DNA from: JACKBJ01 sp964549495 | GTDB lineage: Bacteria > Chloroflexota > Anaerolineae > Epilineales > Epilineaceae | NCBI GenBank assembly: GCA_964549495.1 | Contig: CAZJWJ010000024.1 | Coordinates: 1-60,123 of the forward strand | Direction: 5' to 3' | Length of the DNA: 60,123 bases | Shown: one piece after another, positions 33,701-40,856 of the stretch | Position numbering within the stretch: position 1 is the stretch's first letter | Layout of the letters: each line of letters opens with the position of its first letter | Notes under the pieces: generated by a model | What the model was told of the DNA's origin: nothing | Database searches by the model: none | The model's input: the letters and a program-made list of their open reading frames with translations, nothing else | Program-made: the position numbers and the translations under genes

Positions 33701-36094
33701 TTACCGCGAAGGCGCCGCTGGCAGTAGCCGGAGAACATCGCCGGTCGGCGGGGTTTCGGACAGCCGCATCGGCAGATCCCGGACTTCTCGGTGGGGCTCT
33801 ATCCAGTCGTCGTAATGCCGGCTCAGCGGATGCCCCGACTGGCCGGTGGTGGCGATGAAACGGCTCTCCTCGGGCCGGCCCATGTCGATCCGCTGCCGGT
33901 AGCTGGGCACGTTCCCCTGGTCGTAAGGCGCGGCGAGGTCGATGTTGGCCACGTTGACCGTGAAGGGATCGCCGCCGTTCTCGATGCTGCGGTGGAAGAT
34001 GGGTCGCAGCAGGGCCACCTGGCTGAAGGGATTGTGGTCGTAACGGGTGCGGTGCAGCCGGCCCCAACGCCAACGCGCGGCGTCGCCGCCCATCCGCGCC
34101 TCCAAATCGTCCAGCGCCGCATCCAAAGCGTCCAGCAAGATCTCCGGACAGCGCTCGAGCTCCGGCGTCAGCACCCGGTCGCACCAGGTCGAGCCCTCCG
34201 GCCGGCCGAGTTCCGCGGCCAGGAAGGTGGGATGGCGGCGGCGCAGCATGCGCTCCAACAGCTCGCCGCCCAGTTCGTCGGCCAGCAAGGCCTCCGGCAG
34301 GTGCAGGAGCCAGGCCTGGTATAGGGCCGGCGCGGCGGCCTCGGCCTCCATCCGGCCGTCCCAGCCTTCGAGGAGCGCCAGGGCCTCGGCTTGGCGCGGG
34401 TCCTCGGCCTCGACCGCCAGCAGCGCCGGCAGCAGCTCGCGGGCCTGGAGGCTGACTTGATCGCCCTGGATCTCATGCAGTGCTTCCAGAGTCAAGCCTC
34501 GACCGCCCGCGATGGCGGCCTCGAGGAAGTCGGCGATGCGCCGGGCGCGATAGGGCGGGGCCCATTCGCTGCCCAGGTAGTAGGGGTAGTCCGGGCCGAC
34601 CGGGCGGTGGTTGGCCGTGACGATGTAGCCGGCAGGCGGATCGAAGGCCCGCGGCAGCTGGTCGATGGGGATGAAGCCCTGCCAGCCGGCATCGGCCTGC
34701 CAGCCGGGGGCCGGCAGGCGCCCGTCGCCGGCCCGGCGAATCGGGATCCTGCCCGGACCGATATAGCCGATGTGGCCCTCGGCATCGGCGTAGACGAAGT
34801 TCTGGCTGGGCGTGACGTAGCGCTCGAAGGCCGCCTCGAAGCTGGGCCAGTCCCGGGCGCGGGCGATGGCGAGGAAGGCATCGACCGTCGTGTCGTCGGG
34901 GTCAAGCGCCGTCCAGCGCAGGGCCAGGGGCGCGGGGGCATCCGGAAGCGCATCGCTGATCATGGGGCCGTTGCGGGTGGCGCGGGCCGCCCATTCGATG
35001 GGCTGGGCGTCCTTGACCCGGATGGTCTCGCGCACGATCTCCATCGCCTGCCAACCCCGGCCGGCCTGGTAGCGGTTGGGGTCGTCCGGATCGATGCGCT
35101 CCAGGAAGAGGTCCTGCACATCGGGGTTGAGGTTGGTGGCGCCCCATGCGATGTCTCGGTTGCGCCCCAGGACGATGCCCGGCACGCCGGGCAGGGTGGC
35201 GCCGCTGGCCTGCAGGCGGTCGCCGTGGATCTCGGCCAGGTACCAGATGCCCGGGATCTGCGCGTCCAGGTGCGGGTCGTTGGCCAGGAGCGCGCCGCCG
35301 CTGGCCGAGAGGCGGCCGGCCACCACCCAGCCGTTGCTTCCCACGTCTAGACCGCGCAAGCCGAAGCGGTCGCGCAGGCCATCGTCGAGGGCCAGCAGGC
35401 CGTCCAGGGTCTCGCGCAGCGAGCGCGACCCGTCCTCGCCCGCGCCCTCCAGGATGACCGGCGAGTCGGCCGGCACGCCGGGCAGCAGCTCCGCGGCACG
35501 CTGAGGACCCAGCCGATCGGCCAGCCGGAAGCGGAGGATCTCCTGGTCCCAGTCGTCCGAGAGGTCCCAGCTCATCATCTTGGTCCAGCCCAGGCTGTGC
35601 TCGGGCCGCCAGGGCTCGGGTTCCACGCCCAGGATGGCGAACTCTGGCGGCAGGCGGTGACCGCTTTCCAGGAAGGCATTGACGCCTGCGGCGTAGGCCT
35701 CGAGGATGCTCCGCGTCTCGGGCAGGATGTGGTCCAGGGACGCTTCCGCGGCGCGCTGCAGGCCCAGGGTGCGCAGGAAGCGATCGGTGTCCAGGGTCGC
35801 CTCGCCGAAGAGCTCGCTGAGCCGGCCGGCCGCGATGCGCCGGTTCATCTCCATCTGCCAGGCCCGGTCCTGGGCGTGGGCAAAGCCCAGTCCGTAGAAG
35901 GCGTCGGCATCCGATTCGGCGTGGATGTGCACGATGCCCGCCTCGTCGCGGACGATCTGCAGCGCCTGGTCGATGCCGGGCACGGCCAGCTCGCCGCGTA
36001 GCTGGGGGAGGCTGGTCCGGGCGTAGAGCCAGACCAGCAGGATGGTCACCAGGGGCAAGGCCAGGATGATGACCAGGAGGCGTGCGCGCTTCAT
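33701..36094 (-). CDS. Penicillin acylase family N-terminal nucleophile amidohydrolase
   Basis: This 797-residue protein has a membrane anchor or signal (LLVIILALPLVTILLVWLY) and then the family start IVRDEAGIVHIHAESDADAF and YGLGFAHAQDRAWQMEM. The autoproteolytic site and nucleophile are seen in DVGSNGWVVAGR near residue 254, where the Ser becomes the N terminus of the beta chain. NDPHLDAQIPGIWYLAEIHG and FTVNVANIDLAAPYDQGNV are further family blocks. Related enzymes cleave amides such as penicillins or acyl-homoserine lactones; the substrate here is unknown. It acts outside the cytoplasmic membrane. Start ATG at 36094 follows GGAG. It probably forms one transcript with the seleno-lipoprotein downstream. 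Confidence 0.92.
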   Translation of the reverse strand: MKRARLLVIILALPLVTILLVWLYARTSLPQLRGELAVPGIDQALQIVRDEAGIVHIHAESDADAFYGLGFAHAQDRAWQMEMNRRIAAGRLSELFGEATLDTDRFLRTLGLQRAAEASLDHILPETRSILEAYAAGVNAFLESGHRLPPEFAILGVEPEPWRPEHSLGWTKMMSWDLSDDWDQEILRFRLADRLGPQRAAELLPGVPADSPVILEGAGEDGSRSLRETLDGLLALDDGLRDRFGLRGLDVGSNGWVVAGRLSASGGALLANDPHLDAQIPGIWYLAEIHGDRLQASGATLPGVPGIVLGRNRDIAWGATNLNPDVQDLFLERIDPDDPNRYQAGRGWQAMEIVRETIRVKDAQPIEWAARATRNGPMISDALPDAPAPLALRWTALDPDDTTVDAFLAIARARDWPSFEAAFERYVTPSQNFVYADAEGHIGYIGPGRIPIRRAGDGRLPAPGWQADAGWQGFIPIDQLPRAFDPPAGYIVTANHRPVGPDYPYYLGSEWAPPYRARRIADFLEAAIAGGRGLTLEALHEIQGDQVSLQARELLPALLAVEAEDPRQAEALALLEGWDGRMEAEAAAPALYQAWLLHLPEALLADELGGELLERMLRRRHPTFLAAELGRPEGSTWCDRVLTPELERCPEILLDALDAALDDLEARMGGDAARWRWGRLHRTRYDHNPFSQVALLRPIFHRSIENGGDPFTVNVANIDLAAPYDQGNVPSYRQRIDMGRPEESRFIATTGQSGHPLSRHYDDWIEPHREVRDLPMRLSETPPTGDVLRLLPAAPSR

Positions 36095-36184
36095 GGACGG
36101 CTCCGCGAGGCTGGGTCCGGGTTGGTCCGGGATGGCGATGGCGCAATTGTCGAGTCGGTCCGCGAGGCGCGCAAGTCGGGCGAC

Positions 36185-36213
36185 TTGATCGGGCGGGCAC
36201 CAGGCGTTAACAT
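36185..36213 (+). promoter_or_regulatory. Possible promoter of the RCC1 gene
   Basis: TTGATC, a 17-base spacer and TAACAT occur in the divergent region, which contains the only AT-rich patch nearby (about 36205-36240). Each box matches four of six consensus bases, so support is modest. Confidence 0.3.
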
Positions 36214-36254
36214 TCTGGTGACTTAACTGATTTGTAACCACGTTCGCGTTCGAT

Positions 36255-37262
36255 TTGGAGTGCCAGCCCGTGCCTTCCCCCGCCTCGCGACCGGAGCCTT
36301 CCGCTCGGCGATCCTCGTCGATGAGCCTGGCGCTGATCGGCTTGACCGTCGGCCTGCTCGGCTGGTTGGGATCGATCGATTTCGCGGGCTCGTCGCCAGC
36401 CGGATCGCCGGGCGCCATCCATACGCCTGGCCTGCCCGGGCTGGCCGGCGCACATGCAGAGGCGATGCGGCTTGCAGCCAGCCTGGCGGTCGGCGATCGG
36501 CATGCCTGCTGGGCCGAGGCCGGCCAGGCGCTGCGCTGCTGGGGCGAGGGCCCGGCGGCGACCGCGCCGATCTTGCGGGCAGGGCAGGTCGTCGCGGGCG
36601 ACGACTTCGGCTGCGCCATCGACGAGGTCGGCGCCATCCGATGCTGGGGCGAAGGCTCCAGCGGCCAGCTCGACACGCCCGAGGGTCGCTTCGTGCAGCT
36701 GAGCGCCGGTCAGCGGCATGCCTGCGCCCTGCGCGAGGACGGCCGGCTGGCCTGTTGGGGCGCCGACGGCAGCGGGCAGGCCCGGGCACCAGCGGGCCGC
36801 TATGCGCAGGTCAGCGCGGGCGACCTGCACGGCTGCGCGGTCAGCCTGGTCGGCCGGCTGCGCTGTTGGGGCGACGACCGCTACGGGCAATCCAGTCCGC
36901 CAGCAGGCGGATTCCTGCAGGTCGCCGCCGGCGGGCTACACGGCTGCGCCCTGCGCGAGGACGGCCGGCTGGCCTGCTGGGGCCTTGGGGAACTGGGCCA
37001 GCTCCGAGCGCCGGCGGGCCGGTTCGTGGCCCTGGGAGCGGGCGGGCTGCACAATTGCGCCCTGCGCGCCGATGACCGGCTGCGCTGCTGGGGCAGCGAC
37101 CTGAGCGGGCAGTCCAGCCCGCCCGACGAGCATTATTCCGGCATCGTTTCCGGGCGCACCGGCGGCTGCGGCCTGACCCGGGCCGGCGGGCTGCGCTGCT
37201 GGGGCGAGGCGCCCGCGCTCCCGGCCGGGCTCGTAGGCAGTTCGGTGCGCGCCGGGCGCTGA
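36255..37262 (+). CDS. Exported cysteine-rich RCC1-repeat propeller protein
   Basis: After a hydrophobic segment (SMSLALIGLTVGLLGWLGSI) come seven RCC1-type repeats, each with a Cys pair spaced C-x9-C and ending in CWG: HACWAEAGQALRCWGEG, FGCAIDEVGAIRCWGEG, HACALREDGRLACWGADG, HGCAVSLVGRLRCWGDDR, HGCALREDGRLACWGLGE, HNCALRADDRLRCWGSD and GGCGLTRAGGLRCWGEA. Seven blades complete a propeller, and the 14 cysteines suggest one disulfide per blade. It is likely exported; no enzymatic function is seen. The start is uncertain: TTG 36255, GTG 36270, or ATG at the hydrophobic segment. It lies upstream of the selenocysteine thioredoxin-NHL gene on the same strand. Confidence 0.8.
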   Translation: MECQPVPSPASRPEPSARRSSSMSLALIGLTVGLLGWLGSIDFAGSSPAGSPGAIHTPGLPGLAGAHAEAMRLAASLAVGDRHACWAEAGQALRCWGEGPAATAPILRAGQVVAGDDFGCAIDEVGAIRCWGEGSSGQLDTPEGRFVQLSAGQRHACALREDGRLACWGADGSGQARAPAGRYAQVSAGDLHGCAVSLVGRLRCWGDDRYGQSSPPAGGFLQVAAGGLHGCALREDGRLACWGLGELGQLRAPAGRFVALGAGGLHNCALRADDRLRCWGSDLSGQSSPPDEHYSGIVSGRTGGCGLTRAGGLRCWGEAPALPAGLVGSSVRAGR

Positions 37263-37341
37263 TCGCCGGCCTCGAAAGGCGCGCCGATCCCTTGTCGCCG
37301 GCCGGCCTCGACGCTAAGCTCTGGGGCAGAGATCGAAGAAC

Positions 37342-37362
37342 CGGCGGCCCTTTCGGCCGCCG
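37342..37362 (+). terminator. GC-rich hairpin between RCC1 and thioredoxin-NHL genes
   Basis: CGGCGGCC-CTTTC-GGCCGCCG is a perfect 8-bp hairpin 80 bases after the RCC1 stop, followed by TTGCCTTTGCC. It resembles an intrinsic terminator with a poor T-run, or a leader hairpin of the following gene. Confidence 0.5.
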
Positions 37363-37386
37363 TTGCCTTTGCCAGGAGCGAGACGC

Positions 37387-38931
37387 ATGCGCCGCAACGG
37401 ATTCCGACTGACCGCGCCGGACTTCCCCGAGGGGATGGACTGGCTGAACACCCAGCAGCCCCTGTCGCTGGCCGGACTGCGCGGCAAGGTGGTGGTGCTC
37501 GAGTTCTGGACCTTCTGCTGAGTCAACTGCCACCACAACGTCGCGCAGTTGCGTCGACTCCGAGCGCTCTACCCCGACAGCCTGGTCGTGATCGGGGTCC
37601 ATTCGGCCAAGTTCACCGGCGAGCAGGCCACCGCGCAGCTACGCGAGGCGGTCATGCGCCATGGCATCGATCATCCGGTCGTCAACGACGCCGATCACGA
37701 CATCTGGCAGCAGTACACCGTCCGCGCCTGGCCGACCTTGGTGGTGGTCGATCCCCAGCAGCGCATCGTCGAGACCCTGACCGGCGAGGTGAGCGCCGAG
37801 CAGCTGGCCGAGATCGTCCGGCCGCTGATCGACCAGCACGAAGCCGCCGGCACCCTGGACCGCTCGCCGCTGGATGCCCAACCGGAACGCGAGGCGGAGC
37901 CGGCGCGCCCGCTGCGCTATCCGGCCAAGATCCTGGCGCGCCCCAGCCAGGGCAAGCTCTATCTGGCCGATACGGGACACCACCGGATCCTGGAGATCGA
38001 GTTGGACGAGGACGGTCTCGGAGGTGAGCTGCGCCGGGTCTTCGGGAGCGGCGAGGCCGGATTCGAGGACGGCCCGGCCGATTCGGCCCGATTCCACGCG
38101 CCGCACGGCATGGCGGCCCGCGGCGACCGGCTCTACGTGGCCGATACCGAGAACCACGCGCTGCGCACCGTCGACTTGGCGACGGGCGAGGTGCGCACCC
38201 AGGCCGGCACCGGCCAGAAGGCCAGTGGCAGCTTCCCCTTGGGCGACCCGCGTCAGACCCCGTTGCGCTCGCCCTGGGCCCTGGCGGCGGTCGAGCACCT
38301 GCTCTTCATCGCCATGGCCGGCTCGCACCAGGTCTGGGTGCTGATCGACGAGCGAGAGCTGGGCCCCTTTGCCGGCAACGGCCGCGAGGCCCTGATCGAC
38401 GGCCCGCGGGCCGAGGCCAGCTTCAACCAGCCCAGCGATCTGGCCCTCGGCCTGGGCCACCTCTTCGTGGCCGATGCCGAGGCCAGCGCCCTTCGCGCCA
38501 TCAGCCTGGACGCCGACCCCAAGGTCTTCACCCTGGTCGGGCAGGGGCTCTTCGAATGGGGCGACCGGGACGGGACGGGCGCCGAGGTGCGCCTGCAACA
38601 TCCCACCGGCCTGAGCATGCTGGGCGACGAGCTCCTCATCGCCGATAGCTACAACCACAAACTGCGCCTGCTCGACCCGACCACCGGCGCGGTCAAGACC
38701 TTGGCCGGCAGCGGCGAACCCGGCCTGGCCGACGGCGAGCTGCTCGATGCCCAACTCGACGAGCCCCAGGGACTGACGGTGGCCGGCGATCGGATCTACA
38801 TCGCCGACACGAACAACCACCGGATCCGCGTGATCGATCTGCCCCAGGGCCGCATGGCGAGCTTCGACCTGCGCGGGGTCGCGCCTCCTGCCGAAGCGAG
38901 GGCGACGGCCGACGAGGCCTCGAGTCGCTAG
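37387..38931 (+). CDS. Selenocysteine-containing thioredoxin-NHL repeat protein (UGA at codon 45)
   Basis: This is a 514-residue protein if TGA at 37519-37521 is decoded. The N terminus is a thioredoxin/TlpA-like domain: LRGKVVVLEFWTFC-U-VNCHHNVAQLRRL, followed by VVIGVHSAKF and the cis-Pro region VRAWPTLVVVDPQQRIV. Homologues usually read WTYCCINC, so U45 replaces the second Cys of the CC pair and forms U-V-N-C with Cys48. Residues about 175-500 hold NHL propeller repeats (GKLYLADTGHHRILEIEL, DRLYVADTENHALRTVDL, DELLIADSYNHKLRLLD, DRIYIADTNNHRIRVIDL). ATG 37387 has AGGAG upstream. An annotator stopping at TGA would report only a TTG-started fragment from 37549. No signal peptide is visible. 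It is probably a redox protein whose partner is held by the propeller. Confidence 0.88.
37540..37558 (+). promoter_or_regulatory. SECIS-like hairpin after the UGA of the thioredoxin-NHL gene
   Basis: GUCG-CGC-AGUU-GCG-U-CGAC forms a 7-bp stem interrupted by one bulged U, with an AGUU loop beginning 26 bases after the UGA. The loop has G in second position followed by U, as in the other candidate at 33168. A second possible pairing is CAACTGC (37524-37530) with GCAGTTG (37545-37551). Confidence 0.65.
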
Positions 38932-39139
38932 CCGCTCGCCACTTGCCGCTCGGCGCTCGACGCTAGCCGCTCGAAGTGCAGGCTGGATCGAAGCACACCC
39001 CGACACCTCCAAGCGACCGAAGTAGCCCTGCCGCGTAAGAGCGGCGGCCCCCGGCCGCGTCGATCCTGCGCCGACGGCCACAGGCAATCGACGCCGGCCC
39101 GCAAGGGGCCCGGCAGCAGCGAGCGAGCGGTCCAAGCAC

Positions 39140-40078
39140 ATGAACGACATCCCATCCTCCGAGATCACCCCGGAGTCGGTCTACCTCTCCCGGCGCGAGC
39201 TGATGAAAGGGGCCGGCAGCATCGCCCTCGGCACGGCGCTGGCCGGCTGCGGCCCGCGCATCCAGCCCGAGCGCCCCACCCCGCCGCCGGACATCGAGAC
39301 CGGAGCCCAGACCGATGAGCTGGGCGATCCGCTGACCGAGTACGGCGCGGTCACCGGCTACAACAACTTCTACGAGTTCACCACCGACAAGGAGACCGTG
39401 CAGGTGCTGGCCGAAGGCTACCCGGTCCGGCCCTGGACGGTCGAGGTGGGCGGCCTGGTGGACAAGCCGCGGACCTTCGGCATCGAGGACCTGCTGACCG
39501 GCTTCGACCAGGAGGAGCGCATCTACCGCCTGCGCTGCGTTGAGGGCTGGTCGATGGTCATCCCCTGGATGGGCTTTCCCTTGGCCAAGCTGCTCGAGCA
39601 GGTGCAGCCGACATCCAAAGCCGAGTACGTCCGCTTCGAGACGGTCTACGATCCGGACAACATGCGCGGCCAGCGCAGCCGGACCTATGAATGGCCCTAT
39701 GTCGAAGGCCTACGCCTCGACGAGGCGATGAACGATCTCGCCCTGCTCTCGACCGGCCTATACGGCAAGCAGCTCTTACCGCAGAACGGCGCGCCCATCC
39801 GACTGGTCGTGCCCTGGAAGTACGGCTTCAAGAGCATCAAGTCGATCGTCAAGATCGATCTGGTCGAGGAGATGCCGACCTCGCTGTGGATGGACGCCGC
39901 GCCCTCGGAGTACGGCTTCTACGCCAACGTCAACCCCCAGGTGCCGCATCCGCGCTGGTCGCAGGCCACCGAGCGTCGCATCGGCGAGGTCCAACGCCGC
40001 GATACCTTGATGTTCAACGGCTACGGCCAACAGGTGGCCCGGCTGTATGACGGCATGGACCTGGCCCGATGGTTCTGA
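39140..40078 (+). CDS. msrP: Protein-methionine-sulfoxide reductase catalytic subunit MsrP
   Basis: This is the molybdopterin-containing periplasmic enzyme that reduces methionine sulfoxide in exported proteins. A twin-arginine signal is present (SRRELMKGAGSIALG), followed by AGCG, a possible lipobox. The Moco-binding cysteine is in RLRCVEGWSMVIPW near residue 133, and the blocks YNNFYEFTTDKE, LPQNGAPIRLVVPWKYGFKS and NVNPQVPHPRW are those of the YedY/MsrP family. The 312-residue length is normal. The msrQ gene overlaps its end by 10 bases. The short upstream region (38932-39139) holds only GCTCG-rich near-repeats. Confidence 0.96.
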   Translation: MNDIPSSEITPESVYLSRRELMKGAGSIALGTALAGCGPRIQPERPTPPPDIETGAQTDELGDPLTEYGAVTGYNNFYEFTTDKETVQVLAEGYPVRPWTVEVGGLVDKPRTFGIEDLLTGFDQEERIYRLRCVEGWSMVIPWMGFPLAKLLEQVQPTSKAEYVRFETVYDPDNMRGQRSRTYEWPYVEGLRLDEAMNDLALLSTGLYGKQLLPQNGAPIRLVVPWKYGFKSIKSIVKIDLVEEMPTSLWMDAAPSEYGFYANVNPQVPHPRWSQATERRIGEVQRRDTLMFNGYGQQVARLYDGMDLARWF

Positions 40079-40764
40079 AGGGCGATGCCGCGACCGGAGA
40101 GTCGACCGGCGTCGCTCGCCCGGATCTGACCCGGCGGCTAGGCAACATTCTCGACAAGCGCCTGGCCGGCCGGAGCGTCCTGGACTACTTGGCGCACCTG
40201 CTGGCCCTCTCGCCACTGATCTGGCTTTTCTGGCAGTGGTGGAACGGCGCCTGGTGGATCAACCCGATCCAGGAATTCACCCAGCGCAGCGGCCGCGCCG
40301 CACTGTGGATGCTTTTCGCCAGCCTGGCGGTGACGCCGCTGATCACCCTCTTCGGCTGGCGGCGGCTGGGACCGCTGCGCCGGACGCTGGGGCTCTACGC
40401 TTTCGCCTACGCCTGCCTGCACCTGACCATCTTCGCCGCGGTGGACTACGGGCTGGACCCGGCCTTGCTGCAAGAGGCCATCCTGGAAAAGCCCTACGCC
40501 CTGATCGGATTCACGGCCTTCCTGCTGCTGTCGAGCCTGGCCTTGACCTCCACCCGGGGCTGGATGCGCCGACTGGGCAAGCGCTGGAAGAAGCTGCACC
40601 GGCTGGTCTACGCGGCCGGCATCCTGGTCGTGCTGCACTACGCCTGGGCGCTCAAGGCGGACTTCGATCCGAAGCCGCTTGCCTTCGGGCTGGTCCTGGC
40701 CCTGCTGCTGGGTCTGCGCGTCCCGGCCATGCGGACACGCATCAGCCGGTGGCGGAGAGCCTGA
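40069..40764 (+). CDS. msrQ: Heme-binding membrane subunit MsrQ
   Basis: This is a 231-residue cytochrome b-type membrane protein that passes electrons from the quinone pool or flavin reductase to MsrP. About six membrane helices are visible (LAHLLALSPLIWLFWQWW, AALWMLFASLAVTPLITLFG, LGLYAFAYACLHLTIFAAV, ALIGFTAFLLLSSLALTST, LVYAAGILVVLHYAWAL, a last one near the C terminus). Heme-ligand histidines occur in YACLHL, WKKLHRLVY and VVLHYAW. The ATG lies inside the msrP end, so the two are cotranslated. Confidence 0.95.
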   Translation: MVLKGDAATGESTGVARPDLTRRLGNILDKRLAGRSVLDYLAHLLALSPLIWLFWQWWNGAWWINPIQEFTQRSGRAALWMLFASLAVTPLITLFGWRRLGPLRRTLGLYAFAYACLHLTIFAAVDYGLDPALLQEAILEKPYALIGFTAFLLLSSLALTSTRGWMRRLGKRWKKLHRLVYAAGILVVLHYAWALKADFDPKPLAFGLVLALLLGLRVPAMRTRISRWRRA

Positions 40765-40795
40765 GCCTAGGACTCCTCGGGCTTGCCGGAGCGCG

Positions 40796-40804
40796 TGCTA
40801 CAAT
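40796..40804 (+). promoter_or_regulatory. Extended -10 element (TGC-TACAAT)
   Basis: TGCTACAAT has the TGn extension and a five-of-six -10 box, 53 bases before the start of the monooxygenase fusion gene. I see no good -35 box. Confidence 0.4.
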
Positions 40805-40856
40805 GCCGCGCGACCCGGCGCAGAGGACCGCGGTCACGCACCCTTGGAGCCCCAGC

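Noticed and set aside
32956..33738. The TGA in the lipoprotein gene as an ordinary stop producing two separate genes
   Set aside because: The downstream piece has no ribosome site and begins inside the thioredoxin active site. The combined frame gives one complete thioredoxin fold.
37387..37521. A frameshift or nonsense pseudogene at the NHL gene start
   Set aside because: The frame is the same before and after the TGA, codon use is uniform, and the TGA falls exactly on a conserved catalytic Cys.
40047..40856. An N-terminal extension of about 270 residues on the monooxygenase fusion
   Set aside because: The extension overlaps msrQ in another frame and has Arg/Pro-rich shadow composition. 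The Rossmann motif starts right after the ATG at 40857.
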